64,000 nt of DNA from Sanguinoderma infundibulare (GCA_032821775.1 JAVLRN010000011.1:930001-994000); one strand, 5' to 3'. Positions 34,505-47,065 are shown, counted from the stretch's first letter. Numbers and translations: made by a program. Notes: generated by a model from the letters alone, not told the origin.

Positions 34505-37500
34505 ATGTCTAGCTCCCCCGCTCAGCCACAGCTGTCCCCCTCCCGCTCTCCTTCGTTTTCCGCCGCTTTCCCTCGTTCTCCTCGCGACACTCCTGCAACA
34601 CCCCCTACCTCGTCTACCTGTTCTCCACACGCCCCGCCTACGCCCCCCGACTCTTCTTCTCGCATCGCACCAGCTCTTAACGTCAGCGTCTCTCCCCAGT
34701 CCAACGATACTCCCAGCAGTTCCTCCGACTTTTCTCTCTCCACCACCTTCTCAACCTTTGGTCCCCAACTCCAATCACGACTTATCGACATGCCCATCGA
34801 CATCCATTGCCTCTCTCCCGAGCTCGACAGCCCCGCCCCTACCCAAGACACTGCCCCCGTCATGGACCGCGACGATAGCTCCAATTTCAGAACACGCGAG
34901 CAAGGCAGTCCAAGTACGTCACGTCCGAACCGTCTGTGTTCCAGTCTATTGACGTTTCCCCCTCTGTAGCGCCTACACAAGAGGCAATGACGCGTAGGCT
35001 GTCTCCGGATACGCTTCCGCCAGCTTTCGTTCCTGCTTCTGCTCGTCCACAGCTCTCTCCAGAAGACCGCGCGGACGCGTTGACGGATGATTCAGACCCC
35101 GACTCGCGCCCGCCAAATGTCTACATCAACGGTCTGCCTCCCAACTTCCCGGAGGAAGACTTGCTGGCCATGACTCGCCCATTTGGCCCCGTCCTAAGCG
35201 TTCGCACGTTCACCCGGCACGTAAGCGACAAACCCTCGTGAGTATCTCCTCGTCGATATGTTCGCGGCTTGTCGGATGCCGTGATGACCATCAGACGCAC
35301 TGAGATGCATATGTGCGTTTCTGCCTATTCATATGCCCTAGCGGTGTTTGGCGTGGTCGCCATTGTTACTGTTATACTTTTTCATCGGATCTCTGTGTGC
35401 GTCTTCTCTAACTGACGTCACCTTATGCTTCAGTGGATACGGCTTCGTCTTGTAAGCTTTTCTGTTTGCCAATTTTTGTTTCCTTGTTTGCTCATGTCTC
35501 GTGCATCAGGTTCGAGACGCTCTCGTCGGCCGAGAAATGCATCGAATCGCTGCGCAAGTACCGCAACCTTCACCCATCGTTTTCCAAGGTAAGCACTCTA
35601 ACTCTCATCGTAAGCCACTTTGCATATCTCACGTCTCATGTTCCTTAGCAAGTCCACAAGATTCCCGGAACGGCCTACGCTTCCGTACCCACAACTCTTA
35701 GCACCAACACCGGTCCAGCCGACTCGTTCAAATCGAAGATGGAGCAGCTTGGCGACAGGGCCTCTACCAACCTGTACATGGAGGGTTTGCCGCTGAGTAT
35801 CACTGAGGATACCCTCCGCGCTCTTGTCACACCGTACCGCATTATGAGTTCGCGTTTCTTCCATACTCGGCTGAGTAGTCCGCCGAGGATCATCGCATTC
35901 GTTAGGTGAGTAGCTCCCTCCTGTGGAGTGTTCTGCACAGATCGCTTTCCGCGGTATTGGTTTCGCCATGAATGATACTAACCATGCCACAGGTTGGAGA
36001 ATCGTGCCGCAGCGGAAGACATCATTGAGCGCTTGCACGGCCGCTTAGTACGTGGTTGGAACGATGCCGGTTGCAGAATCTCCGTTAGATTTGCCGACAC
36101 AGCGGAGCAGCGGGAGCTCAGGGTATGTGCCATCTTTGTAACCCAGTAGTGTCGTCTCTCACGATTATTCTCTTTTTTCAGCGCAACGAACGTCAGAACC
36201 GCGACGGAGAGCAATCCCCGGCCCGTCTGACCATGGCACGCGCTGCCTTGCTCAACCTGAAAGGGACCCAGTATCAGGGGACAGGGCTTTCTCCAACCTT
36301 GTCGGATATCAACTTGGGTGCTCTTCCGAACGCGACCGGCCAGAACCTCGGACTCGCTTTCAACCAGCTCGGACTAGGGCAACTGGGCCAGATCTCCCCC
36401 ATCTCTGCGGTCTCTCCTTTGCCAACCCAGGATGCCTTCGTTCATGGAGGTATCGGCCGGCAGGAAATCAACCCGCTTGGCGTCAATGCGTCGTCGCTTG
36501 ACGCACTGAACGCTCGCACTGCACGCGTTCCAGCCCAGGGTCTTCGTCTTCCTCAGCAAGGTCTTCCCGGAGATGCTGCCAGCGTACTCGACGAGCAGAC
36601 CGACCTGCAGCTAGCGCTGATGAACATGCAAGGACTCCGTGGGCGCGCGCAGAACGGGTACACCCACGTCGAGCAGCTCATCCTTCAAGCCCATGCTCGG
36701 CAGCAGCGGGGTCATACCATGGCTCCTCAGTCTGATAACGTCCCAGGGCGGACAGCGTATGCACGCCCCGGAGTCTCTGCATCCCGCGTCGGAGGCAACC
36801 CGAACCATGGACAGGAAGCGAGTCGACGTCTACTTGACTTCTTGCCACAATTGTCCGAGAACGATTTCCATGCAGCTGCGGCGCTCCTTCAGAACCAATC
36901 AGGTCTACCTCAGGCGATTGAACCTGATGCCTTCGCTCGCATGGCGGGCGATTTGACGGGGACGCGCGCTCTGGATCTGGAGCGTCAGATATCGCTCTCC
37001 GGACAACACGCGCGTCAACGCAACCACACTCTGGCCGCTCAAGCCCGCTCTGACCTGGATAGTCAGGGCCTTCACATTCGTTCCTCCACGCTACCTTCAC
37101 AGTACCCCAACGGTCGTAACACGGCTCATCCCAACGTCAACGCCCCCTTGTACGACTCTAGCATCAGTCTTGCCGGCACGATATCCAACAGCAGCTCTCT
37201 TCGCACTAGCAACATCGTCCACACGAATGATATCCTCGTCTCGAACACCAAGAACAATGCATACACGCCATCGAGCAATCTTTCCATTACTCGCAACACG
37301 AGCACGTCCGGCACACACGCCCTACCAGATACCCAAATGCTATTTACGAGCAAGAACAACGTCAACATGCCGAGCGCTGCCTCTCGCAAGAGCACGACAA
37401 GCAATGTGGACTGTCAAACTTCGATACCTCCCCCTAGCTCGGTCATGAATCCTAGCAAGCCCTCGAACAGCGCAACTCTGAACACGTCTTCCATCCGTAG

Positions 37501-37777
37501 AACGGGAGGCGTGGGGATGTCTAGCACGAACACATCTCAGGACGCGGACGACGAGGGCGAGGAGTCACCTGTGGTCTCGCCAGCGCTCACGTACTCCACG
37601 CGCACTCCGGCATCTCTCAGTCCTGCGACGCCGTACTCGGGGTTCTTCTCTGAAAACGGAGATGCGTTCAAGAACGTGGGCATTCATGTGGGCGGCCCAA
37701 CGGGCGCCGTCGGGGATGTCCAAACGGACTTGGTGGAGGTGAAGCAGAAGGCGACGGTACAAGATGGGAGTCAGTGA
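34505..37777 (+). CDS. Two-RRM RNA-binding protein, RBMS/MSSP-like
   Basis: A plus-strand gene of about eight exons encoding some 930 residues. The Ser/Pro-rich N-terminus starts MSSSPAQPQLSPSRSPSFSA. RRM1 has RNP2 VYINGLPPNF and RNP1 GYGFVLFET. RRM2 has RNP2 NLYMEGLPLSITEDTL and RNP1 PRIIAFVRLE, and continues to CRISVRFADTAEQRELR and ARLTMARAALLNLKG, a C-cap typical of the fungal relatives of RBMS/MSSP proteins. The last exon (from about 36182) is a long Ser/Asn/Gln/Leu-rich, probably disordered tail ending KATVQDGSQ. RNP1 of RRM1 is carried on an 18-nt micro-exon (35434-35451). It likely acts on mRNA in nucleus or cytoplasm; targets are unknown. Confidence 0.9.
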
Positions 37778-38311
37778 GCGCGGCAGACGATGAGCGTTGT
37801 ACGATACCATTGTGTTGTCTGTTACGGTCTGTGCAGCAGTGGCTGTAGTCGTTGTCGCATCGGACACCAGTACTGTAGACTGTTTGTTGTACTATTAGTA
37901 ATCCGTGTACGTCGTAGACAAGTACCTATTGCATGTTGTTGAAGCAGTATCTGTGCAAGACGTACCGCAAGACGTTCCGGTGGTGTCTTGTCCTGCGGAT
38001 CCGCACAGTGCTATTGCATGGCATCGTTGAAACGTTGACGCCCAAGGCGGATTCAAACAGTGTATCTGGCAGGAGTACCGTATCGTCTTCCAGCTCCTTG
38101 ACGCTCCTTGTGTGAAGTTGAAGGGTTAGTCGTGGTGTATTCGCGCGACTTGTGCGCAACAACTTCGCGCAGTCTGTCGGCTCTTTCTCCTTTTGGTAAG
38201 TTTTCCGTCACGTGGAAGGTCCCGTAGGCGTTTATTTGTTTGTACCTGTGGGCGGCTGCGAGCCCACTCCCTGCGACGCACTTTGCTACCCGTCGCTTCC
38301 CCGCCCGCAAT
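37778..38311. other. Spacer before the right arm
   Basis: Contains the 3' untranslated region of the RRM gene and spacer DNA up to the right arm of the inverted duplication. No gene is supported. Confidence 0.5.
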
Positions 38312-38359
38312 CTGTGCACCCACACAATCAATGGCCATCCAATGGCTCCTTTCGAAGCG

Positions 38360-38368
38360 CATATATAC
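38360..38368 (+). promoter_or_regulatory. TATA box of copy B
   Basis: CATATATAC about 110 bases before the copy B start, conserved in the opposite arm. The sequence between this element and the start codon is almost unchanged between copies. Confidence 0.65.
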
Positions 38369-38474
38369 ACCCCGAGCTCCCGCCATGTCTCCAACACATC
38401 CGCTCACCGAGCATTCCAGCCTCCACATTACTTAACACCCACGCAATCCGCGTCCCACGACCACTATACCAGCA

Positions 38475-39171
38475 ATGTCTTCTCCTATCGCGTCCTCTTC
38501 CACCTCGCGCCCCACCTTCTTCGGTCTTTTTGACCGCCCGGCGACTCCCACGCACGACATCGACATCGAGGCGCAGCTCGCGCAGCCTGTCCCCGCCCAA
38601 ACCCACACCCCGCGTGCGACGCGTGTGTCTGTCGAGGAGACGACGGATGCGATCGACGATTTCTTTGGCGCATCGCGCCCCTCGAGCGCACGCCGCGCTC
38701 GCGACACGCGCCTCAGCCTTACTACGGGCACGCGGGACAGCCGGCACGACGAGGTGCGGCAGTCTTCGCCCGTCGACGACGCGTCGGATGCGCTCCCTCC
38801 GCCGTACGAGCACTCGATCGAGCCCCCGGCGTACACGCAGGTCTCTGACCAGCCGACGCTCGCGATGTACCTCTTCAAGTTTGGTTTCCGTGAGCATCCT
38901 CTCTTCCAGTTTGTATCCAACTTCAATGCTGACTGTGATGCGTGTAGTGTTCCCCCTCTTCTGGGTCGCAGGTGCCCTGATCCTGCTCTCACCCTTGTCC
39001 GCGCCGGCGGACTGGGAGGCGTCGAAGCCCGCGCTGGAGCGGGAGGAGCTGATCGTGTCGATGCGGCGGACGGAGGTCAAGTGGGCGAAGCGATGCCTTG
39101 TCGCGCTCGCTATCTTTGTGCTCCTCGTCGTCGCTGTCGTCCTCGGCGTTCTCTTCGGTCTCCGCTCATGA
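38475..39171 (+). CDS. Tail-anchored membrane protein, copy B
   Basis: Exons 38475-38889 and 38948-39171 encode 212 residues with the same layout as copy A: a disordered N-terminus, the FKFGF-LFPLFWVAGALILL segment, the MRRTEVKWAKRC loop and a C-terminal helix. Here the helix reads VALAIFVLLVVAVVLGVLF and the tail GLRS. Exon 1 gives the same protein as copy A through FKFGF. The introns have equal length (58 nt) but several differences. Both copies look intact and expressible. Which is ancestral cannot be told from this window. Confidence 0.86.
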
Positions 39172-39275
39172 AACCCCACGCCAAAACATACCTGGGCCCG
39201 GCGCCCTCACCCACCACCATTACCCTCCTTATCTTTATGATATATCGTTATGACCGCTCTGTATCAATAGCACGA

Positions 39276-39648
39276 CCGCAATGATTGACTGTTCATGACT
39301 TGATCTCGCGTTCGACCATTTTCCGGGCGTTGGGGCGGGCATCCCAGAGTCAAGCAAACAGGGCAGTGAGTTGACATTGGCTACGAAGACGCCAAGTGAA
39401 AGTGTAACGATACAGCATGCGAAAGGAAGACGAGCGGGTTGAAGATAGTGATACAAACTGTCCCAGGGGAAAGACGTCGAAGAAGTGCAGAGGACAGTAC
39501 AAATATACGCGTAGCTGATTGATTAGTATCAGGGAGGAAGTAAAGTGGGTGGGAATAGATAGTGGCGAAGAGGGGGCGAGAAGGAGCGTGTGTTCGAGCG
39601 TAAAGAGAACTTGGAGCGGACATACTTGCAAGCATTCCCCTGGCGTTG
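39276..39648. other. Convergent spacer
   Basis: Lies between the 3' end of copy B (+) and the 3' end of the large membrane protein gene (-). No feature is seen. Confidence 0.5.
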
Positions 39649-42584
39649 TCAAACTGGAGGAAGAGCGGAGCTGGTGTCCCCAAGGTCGGCCGCCATCCTA
39701 GTCAAGGACGGCCACCCGCCGAGTTGCGCCGGCTCGGCGCGATCGTCCTGACTCTGAGCAGACTCCTTGTGCTCCTTCGTAGACGGGACCGGAGAAGGCC
39801 CATGTCCGCCCTCGGGCTGCACCACGACGATCTGCCTGGTCTCCTTGCAGATCGCGAGGCGCAGGTCTGCCAGCTTCTTCTCCACGTGCGTGCTGCGCTC
39901 GGCCGCGAGGATCCGCGACTGCGTCACCGCGTCCCCGGTGAGGCGGAAGGCGAACCGGGGCGTTGTGTAGTGTCGTGGGAGGGTGACGTGTTTGCGCGCA
40001 TGCTGGTGGAAACATTGCAGAACGAACCCGCCGGCGGCGACGGTGGAGAAACAGATCGAGACGGTGACGACGAACGCGGTGCTGCGAAGTGGGTGGGCAG
40101 TCAGAGAAAACAATTAACTCGGCACTTGTTGCAACAAGGCAAAACCAGAGGAACGTACTCCAGGAAAATGCGGTCGCACCATTGGCCGAGGCGGATCGTG
40201 ACTGGTTGCTGAGCGTCGACAAAGTATATGCTCTGCGCCACCAAGCTGAGATACGTATTCTGATGCAAAACATCAGCATCGTCTTGGACGACACCAGCCT
40301 GCGCAAGGCTATACGATAACCTACGTATATGCCAGAGGTCGTGTTGGTGAAACCACCGTGCGCAAAGCTATTGACCAAGGTCGGGTCCTGGGCCTGGACT
40401 ACCTGGAAGATGGCACCAGGGAGCTGCTGGTGGATGCCCTCCAGCCGAATGAACGCCTTGTCATCCAGCAAGTTACTGTCGAAGAACAGTCCGTTGTAGA
40501 TCGACTGGTCAGTGACGATGGGCGATGTGACGTCGATGCCGGACAGCACGGTGGTGGTCTCCGAAGCCAGATCGACAGCGACGGATACCTTGGACGTGGA
40601 AAGACTAGGACGGCATAAAACGGCGGACGCGGAGGGCGAGGGTTCGGTCGCGAAGAAGTAAAAGACGACGGGGCGGTACTGCAGAGGCGTGCTGCGGTAG
40701 TCCGGGCAGCCGCTAGAGTTGTCCGGAAAGGACGTGACCCCTGTGCAATGAGCAGCAGAGTGAATAATAGATGCTAGGGAGCGGGAGCGGAAGAACGCAT
40801 ACCGAAGTAACTGCCCGATGCGTTGAAGACACTCCATGAATACTGGCAGCCGTTGAAGGTGACCGTATTGGTAACCTCGATGGTGCCTGCTCCCTGGATG
40901 GTTGGGGACTGCGGAAACGAGAGTCAGAGTCAAGATTTGTACCAAACGGAAGTTCTTACCTCCGTGGGACCGATGCACGATGCCTGATAATGTACCCCAG
41001 AGATGTCTGCATACACAGTCCCGTTTGTGACCGCCGGGAGCTACAAAGCGAGCTCAATATGCACAATCATAACAGAGTAGTCCCAGTGTGTACACACCTC
41101 GAACTTTTCGACAGTATATCCGTTCGAGTCCACGAAGGGCGGGTATCCAATGTTCCACTGCACGTCTGCCGTCGCAAACCCTGAGGCCCCCTGGAACGCT
41201 GAAGACACAGAGCTAATTAGTCGGAGTCAGGGGTCGTGACACGACGTTTACTCACCGTTCATGTCGAGCCAATTCTCCGGTGGGTTCAGCCCGACCTGGC
41301 TTAGCCCGGTGACGTTGGTCGCTACGCGCGTCGTGATCAGCGGAGCCCCGGCGACATTGAGCTGACGAGCGTACCAGGGAAGAGCCACCACACGCTGCGG
41401 ACGGAAAAGAGCGAGACTAGTAACGACTGGAAAGCGAACGTGAAAAAGGACAAGAAGCACGCCAGGACGACGAGCCAGTCCCTGTTCCGGAAGGACTTGT
41501 AGAAGCACACGAATACGCTACGGCGACGATTGAGTAAGCATGTCTGGCCGGTGCGAACAAGGTCGACTTACTTCTGGTGCGGATAGTCGAGATCGATCGT
41601 TCTCTTCGCGGTCTCACCGCGTTCTCCCGCACGTGAGAGGTTAATGAGGAACTAGACCGTATGAGCTGGGTTGGCGAACGCTCAGAGCGACTTGGGGCAT
41701 GCGCACCTGCATCTGCTGCACTTCCCCCAAAACAACGTTCCACGATTCCTGTGCTACCATTGCGATGATGACCGGGGCCGACGTCTGGATACCAAGTTCA
41801 ATGAGCCGCACCGATACAAACGCAACTTCAGCATACTTACCGCTATATAATGAAGAACACGGCAAGTCGTGAATTTCGCAGGGATAGGCAAACCTGGAAA
41901 TGCGTGAGTCCACATTGTTCCACTGGGAGGAATAAACTCGGACGCGGCGCATACCTCGAGGCAAGAAGATTCGGACGGCGGCGACAACAATAACGAGGAC
42001 AAGCAAAGTAAGGGCATGAACTGTCGTGTACGTCCGCGTTAGCATCCACGGGAGGTGGTGGACGTCGGCGGTGGTCCCAGGATCTTCAAGGTCGACGCCA
42101 TCCTTGGCACGGGATGCTGCATACAGACGTCACCGCACTGTCCTGCGACGAGGTTCAACGAGAGCCACTCACGCTTCCTCGACCCCACGACCGTTGTCGA
42201 GCTGAAACTCAACTGTGGCGTCCGGTGTTCTGTTGTACTTCCGGGCTCGGCGGCTCGAGACAGCCGACGAGGAAAGGTAACCACGTTCGGCGTGTTGGGC
42301 GCAGTGTGGTACACTGTGCCGACAGCGGAGCCCTCGATGTCCCTCCACTACACGGATGAATGTGAAACGAGCTAGTCAGCTCATCATGCAAGGACGCAAC
42401 GGCATATATGACTCACCTCTTCGACCAGCCCAGGAGCCAACGGGTCGACGCCCGAGGGCCGGCGTTGGTCGCGATACGTCCGCGCATGCTCCCCCACCGC
42501 TCTTAGAAGCGAGAACTGGTCCGGACTCATACGACGCCGCTTCCGTAGTCGTGAAGATGAAGGGGAAGTAAGAAATATGTACAA
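39649..42584 (-). CDS. Large multi-exon membrane protein, DUF3433-like
   Basis: About fourteen small exons on the minus strand join in phase from ATG 42584 (MYIFLTSPSSSRLRKRRRMS). After a cytosolic N-terminus comes a helix (TVHALTLLVLVIVVAAV). Then come TSAPVIIAMVAQESWNVVLG, FLINLSRAGERGETAKRTID, a long helix pair (DWLVVLACFLSFFTFAFQSL) and SVWWLFP spliced to TNVTGLSQVGLNPPEN. A large extracytoplasmic domain follows (VTSFPDNSSGCPDYRSTPLQ, LEGIHQQLPGAIFQVVQ, NTYLSLVAQSIYFVDAQQPV). Near the end are a last helix (TAFVVTVSICFSTVAAGGFV) and a cytosolic tail ending DTSSALPPV. The layout resembles the fungal DUF3433 family of surface membrane proteins; that name is my best guess. The function is unknown. 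Confidence 0.78.
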
Positions 42585-43193
42585 CGGAGGATATGTACAG
42601 GGAAGACTGGGAAGACCAGGGAGGGGAAGGGAAGGGAAGGGAAGGGAAAAGGATCGCGAGGCGATAGCGAACCCTGGTGCAGAACAGGCGCCTTAAATAT
42701 CCCCAGGACGTCCGTCCTGGAGAGGAAATTAATCAGTGCAGCACATGTCCGTTCCAAAGCCTGCTTTGTGCTCACTCACCTCAGACATCATTCCGAGGAA
42801 TCCGACCTAGAATTCCGGACGTGGATGGGAAAGCAGGGGCTGGAACAAAGGAGGCGGACTGTGAGTGGGCATGGGGCTCTTCACGATCAACACAGAGTGC
42901 CGTTGAGCCAGCATCGAGGTGCGATAGGCGGTGACGCGGAACGCAGAACCCAGCGCGTACGCCAGATGAGTGGCACAACCCTCGGCGCTCACCGAACACG
43001 CTCCCACACGTGATCGCGTGCCGCAAACCCGTTCTGCATCGAAGGCACCGCTTCTCCGGCCCACCGGGATGGGAAAAGAAAGGGAGATGCGATTAGAAGC
43101 ACAGCAAATATCGATAGCCAGTCTGGACAGCAAGATAGGAAATCCGAGGATGGACAGCAAAATTATAAATCTGAAACCGAGGACGGACAGCAA
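42585..43193. other. Intergenic spacer before MSH2 3' end
   Basis: Contains the upstream region of the DUF3433-like gene and the MSH2 3' flank. A GGACAGCAA unit occurs three times about 30 bases apart at 43123-43195, a weak local tandem repeat. No gene is seen. Confidence 0.5.
42623..42650. repeat. (GGGAA)n microsatellite
   Basis: Roughly five uninterrupted GGGAA units about 40-65 bases upstream of the DUF3433-like start codon (seen as TTCCC on its sense strand). Confidence 0.85.
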
Positions 43194-46100
43194 TCACAGC
43201 GACGCGAGCACGCTCTGCGCCCATGGATTACTCTCGAACCTCGGGCGGAACCGCTCCACACACCTCCTCAGCTCCTCGAGCTGCTCCTCCGGAGAGGCGT
43301 CTTCATCAGCCATCAAGACGTCCTCGCCGTCGTCACCGGATTTGGAGGCTGCCCACGCGCGCAGCATCTCCTCGACGATCTTCGTGCCCTCTTCCACCAC
43401 GTCTGCCGGTAGCTCCGGCTCCGCACTTTCGTGGTTGAAGTCCTCCAGCTCGTCCGCCTTCTTTCTCGCCAACTAATACACGGCGTGATTAACGGGAGGA
43501 TAACGTCTGTACGATATCATGCGCACCTTGACAACACTTTCGGGGAAGTTCGCCAATTCGGCGACGTGGATCCCGAAACTCTGGTCGCATACGCCGGGCT
43601 CCACCTTATATAGCAAGGTGATGTCGCGATCGCGACCACCTTCCTCCGAGTTGGAGACATGAGCGACAACGTGGAGGTTCTTCACGTGCCTGATCTCCTG
43701 GTCGAGCGCGGTGAGCTCGTGGAAGTGGGTGGCGAACATGCAAAAGGCGTGAATTTGGGACGCGATGTGCCTGGAGGTAAAGCTAGGGGTGAGCACAATA
43801 AAGCGATGAATGAGGCGAAAGCGTACTCGGAGATGGCCCATGCGAGTCCGAAACCATCGTATGTGGAAGTTCCACGACCCAGTTCGTCGATGATGATCAA
43901 CGAGTCCTTGGAAGCAGACTATAATGATTAAGCGTGAGTTTTCTGACCGATATACGACGACGAAGACGTGAACGTACGCGGAGAATAACCGCCGTCTCAA
44001 GCATTTCCGCCATGAACGTCGAGATACCCTTAAGCTGGCTGTCCCCAGCACCGACACGACAGAGGATAGAGTCGAAGATCGGAATGCGCGCAGACGCACA
44101 GGGCACGAAGCTCCCCGTCTGCGCCATCAGCGCGATCACGCCCACCTGGCGAATGTACGTGCTCTTCCCTCCCATGTTCGGACCAGCTGCGGGTCATGTC
44201 AGTCAAGGAAACTCGCCATGTTTGACGACATTATACGCACTGATGATCTGGAACTCGCTCTCGTCTGTAATAGAGCAGGCGATGAGGATGGAACGGATAC
44301 AAAGAGGAAACCTCACGTACCCTTGATCATCTCGACATCGTTCGGAATGAAGCTGAGATCGTCCTGCACCTCGAGACATGGGTGGCGAGCTTCCTTCAGG
44401 ACCAGGCTGCCAGAACCACGCTCCAGGATCTCAGGCTTGACATACGTCTCTGGCGCATTGACTGCAACATGGGCCAGGCTTCGTGAGGGATAGATCAGCA
44501 ACGATCGAAAGCAGACGATCATGCATTCGACATACCTGACAGCCACGTCCAGGTGAGCAATGACATTGTTCAATGCCTCGAGCACAGGCGTATACGTCGC
44601 TAACCATCAATGAGTACAAACATGCTCGGGAAATATACAACGAAAAGGCTCACAAGCGATATTGACCACCTCCTTCACGAGCCCACTCTGCGTGCGCGAG
44701 TACTGCTCCGTGAGTTCCGTATGCTCCGTCGAGTGCTCCTTGAGCGTCGGCGTCGTGAAGAACACCCCGCTCTTAAGCGCGCCGAGCTCAATGTACCTCT
44801 TTGCGTCACTCTGCAGCACCTTCGCGTCCTGTCACGACCCATCGCAGTATCAGCACTGGTAAAGAACGTTGTTGAGAAGGCTACACGGCTACTTACGTTC
44901 TTGGACATGCGGAAGCAATACCCGTACGTCGCCGAGTTTTCGAGGTGCAGCTTCTTGTCGAGGTCGAGGTCGAGCGCCTTGCCGACCTTACGATGCTCGG
45001 CATCGAGCCCATCTCGCACCTCGGCCAGTTTGTCCGCGAGCTCCTGCAGGCGCGCATCGTAGTCGGGCTTGATGACAAAGTTGTGGTTTTCGAGCTGGTC
45101 GAGGTCGAGCGTCTGCTGCACCATCTCGGAGTACTTGGACAACGATTCTTCGTATTCCTGAAGCAAATGTTAGGACTAGACATGAGAGCAGGGAATGGTC
45201 TAGAAACGTACCTTGAGCTTCGCAAGGTACGTCTCCTCCAGAAGTGCCTTCTGCTCCTCTGAGTTCGTTTCCATGCTCTCGATGGTGCTGATAAAGCCTT
45301 CGAGCTGCGCAGGGTTCAGTGTCGACACAACCTTCGAGGTGAAGGGGACTCTCGCACCTTCAGCACGGCTTGGTACACACGAACGACATCCTCCAGTGAG
45401 GCGATGGACTTCTGGAAGCGCTTGCAGATACGGTGCATATCCGGCATGAGCTTCAAGTAATCATCCTGCAATATCCTACGGCTGTTGGCATCCTCGAAGA
45501 AGGCCTCGACCAAGCTCTGCCGTTTGACTATATGCGCACCGATCAGCGCGAAGCAGACGAGAAAAGTGGTTGACATACGGATTTCGTGTCGGTTCACCAG
45601 TGGCTGTTTGAGCCAGCTCCCGAGCAGCCTGGAACCTTGAGCGGTTTTGCACTTGTTCAGAAGCCCGAATAAGGTCGTATTCTTGTTAGAGCCCTGAGTG
45701 TATGCGGTCAATATGCGAACGAGAGATCCCTTCTGCGTGTAAACACCTACGATGTTCCCCGGAGCCTCGGTCAGGTTGAGGGCGCGGAGTGCACTGGCAT
45801 CGAGGCGCATATATTGAGACAAGTCATGCGTCCGAATGCTCCAAGCACCATGGTTAGACGGATCAGATAACAACGACAAGTAGGAAACGAGGGCAGACAA
45901 TGCCGCGGGCGCTGTAGGCAGTGACAGTTGTGCTGTTGATAAGGTTCTGGTTATTCCAACTCGACATGGCGCGGAAATCCGCGGACGGCTTACGAATAGT
46001 TGCAGCAGCAGAGTCCGTCGACGATGAGGGCATCGAGCTCGCGTTGAGCAAGCGTACGAGGTCATCGCCGATATTCTTGACCGTGAAGTCACCTGCAAAT

Positions 46101-47065
46101 GAACCAAGGTCAGCACCGGCGTTTCCTTAGAGCAGCCGGAACGCACTTGGCTTGCGTTCGGTAATGACAACGCCGCACCGGTCGAGTACTTCCTTCAACT
46201 TCTTCAAGTCGAAGTCCCGCTCAGTGGTACCGGAGGTGGTCCCTGTGGGGATGATTGCCTCCTTGACGGAGAGCTGGATGACGAGGGTCTACATATATGC
46301 GCAAATAGAGACAAAGCAAGGGTGAGCAAGCGCGGGCACATGGGCCATTGTGCAACCAAAACGGACCTCAATGTTGGAGAACAGGTCATTGTCGACAAAA
46401 TCGGCCACGCCAAGTTCGCGTGTGCTGCTGTCGGCGTAAGCGACACCGACGGCCTTGGTCTTCACGGCGGTACTTCCCGAGATGGCGGGAGTATTCGCGA
46501 TTTTGATGGCCATGACGATTGGCGCGGAGACGATGTCCGTGTTGACGAACAAAAGATCTTCCACTGCGGACAGGTTTCCGGGAGAAGCCTGGGGGCGCGT
46601 TGAGATCCCCGCCGAGCCAAGGTAGCATGTGGGACATACCTCTTTGTCCAAGACGAACTTGGTCGCCTTCTTGCCCTGTCCAGCCTCGGGAGCCCATATC
46701 TCCACCTTGAGTTGCTTACTGGTCAAAGCATCCCTGAGGAAGCTCTTCGCCAGACTCTCGCTGAGCGTGACGCTGGGCAGGCCAGCGCGGCCGCCGAGGT
46801 ACTTGATGACGGAGTTGGTTCGGAAGACGTGCGTTGCAACAAAGTGGGCGTCTGGGCCGTGGACAGAATAGTATTCGTTGCGGAAGAAGAGTCTGACGGT
46901 GCCCGTGTCTGGAGATTTTGGAGGGAGTTTGGCGAAGAAGGAGCAGAAGCCGGTATGCGACGAGTTATCTGGGCGCGTTGGTCAGGGAGCAGAAAAAAGC
47001 GCATGAACGGGTGCCTCACCTATCTCGTAATCCGCATCCTTTTCCTTGCCGTACATCAGAGACAT
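43194..47065 (-). CDS. MSH2: DNA mismatch repair protein MSH2
   Basis: A minus-strand gene of about fourteen exons. It starts [15 protein letters not shown] at 47065. It continues with the MutS N-terminal mismatch-recognition region ([40 protein letters not shown]), the connector, the lever ([20 protein letters not shown]) and clamp. The ATPase follows: [20 protein letters not shown] (Walker A), [40 protein letters not shown] (Walker B and signature), then [20 protein letters not shown] and [20 protein letters not shown]. It ends [12 protein letters not shown]. The ATPase block is almost identical to animal and yeast MSH2. At about 960 residues its size is normal. It pairs with MSH6 or MSH3 to detect mismatches in the nucleus. 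All motifs are intact. Confidence 0.96.

Larger units (their letters stand above)
38312..39275 (+). repeat. Inverted duplication, right arm
   Basis: Reverse-orientation partner of 32093-33062. It starts near TCTGTGCACCC, and similarity fades over the preceding 50-100 bases. It ends just after the shared GTATCAATAGCACGA in the 3' flank. It contains a complete gene copy with its own promoter. Confidence 0.93.

Noticed and set aside
38212..39171. A 319-codon frame overlapping copy B (and its counterpart in copy A, 32200-33207)
   Set aside because: It begins in the promoter and reads an Arg/Ser-rich alternative frame through exon 1, joining the true frame only after the intron. The spliced 212-residue model is consistent in both copies.
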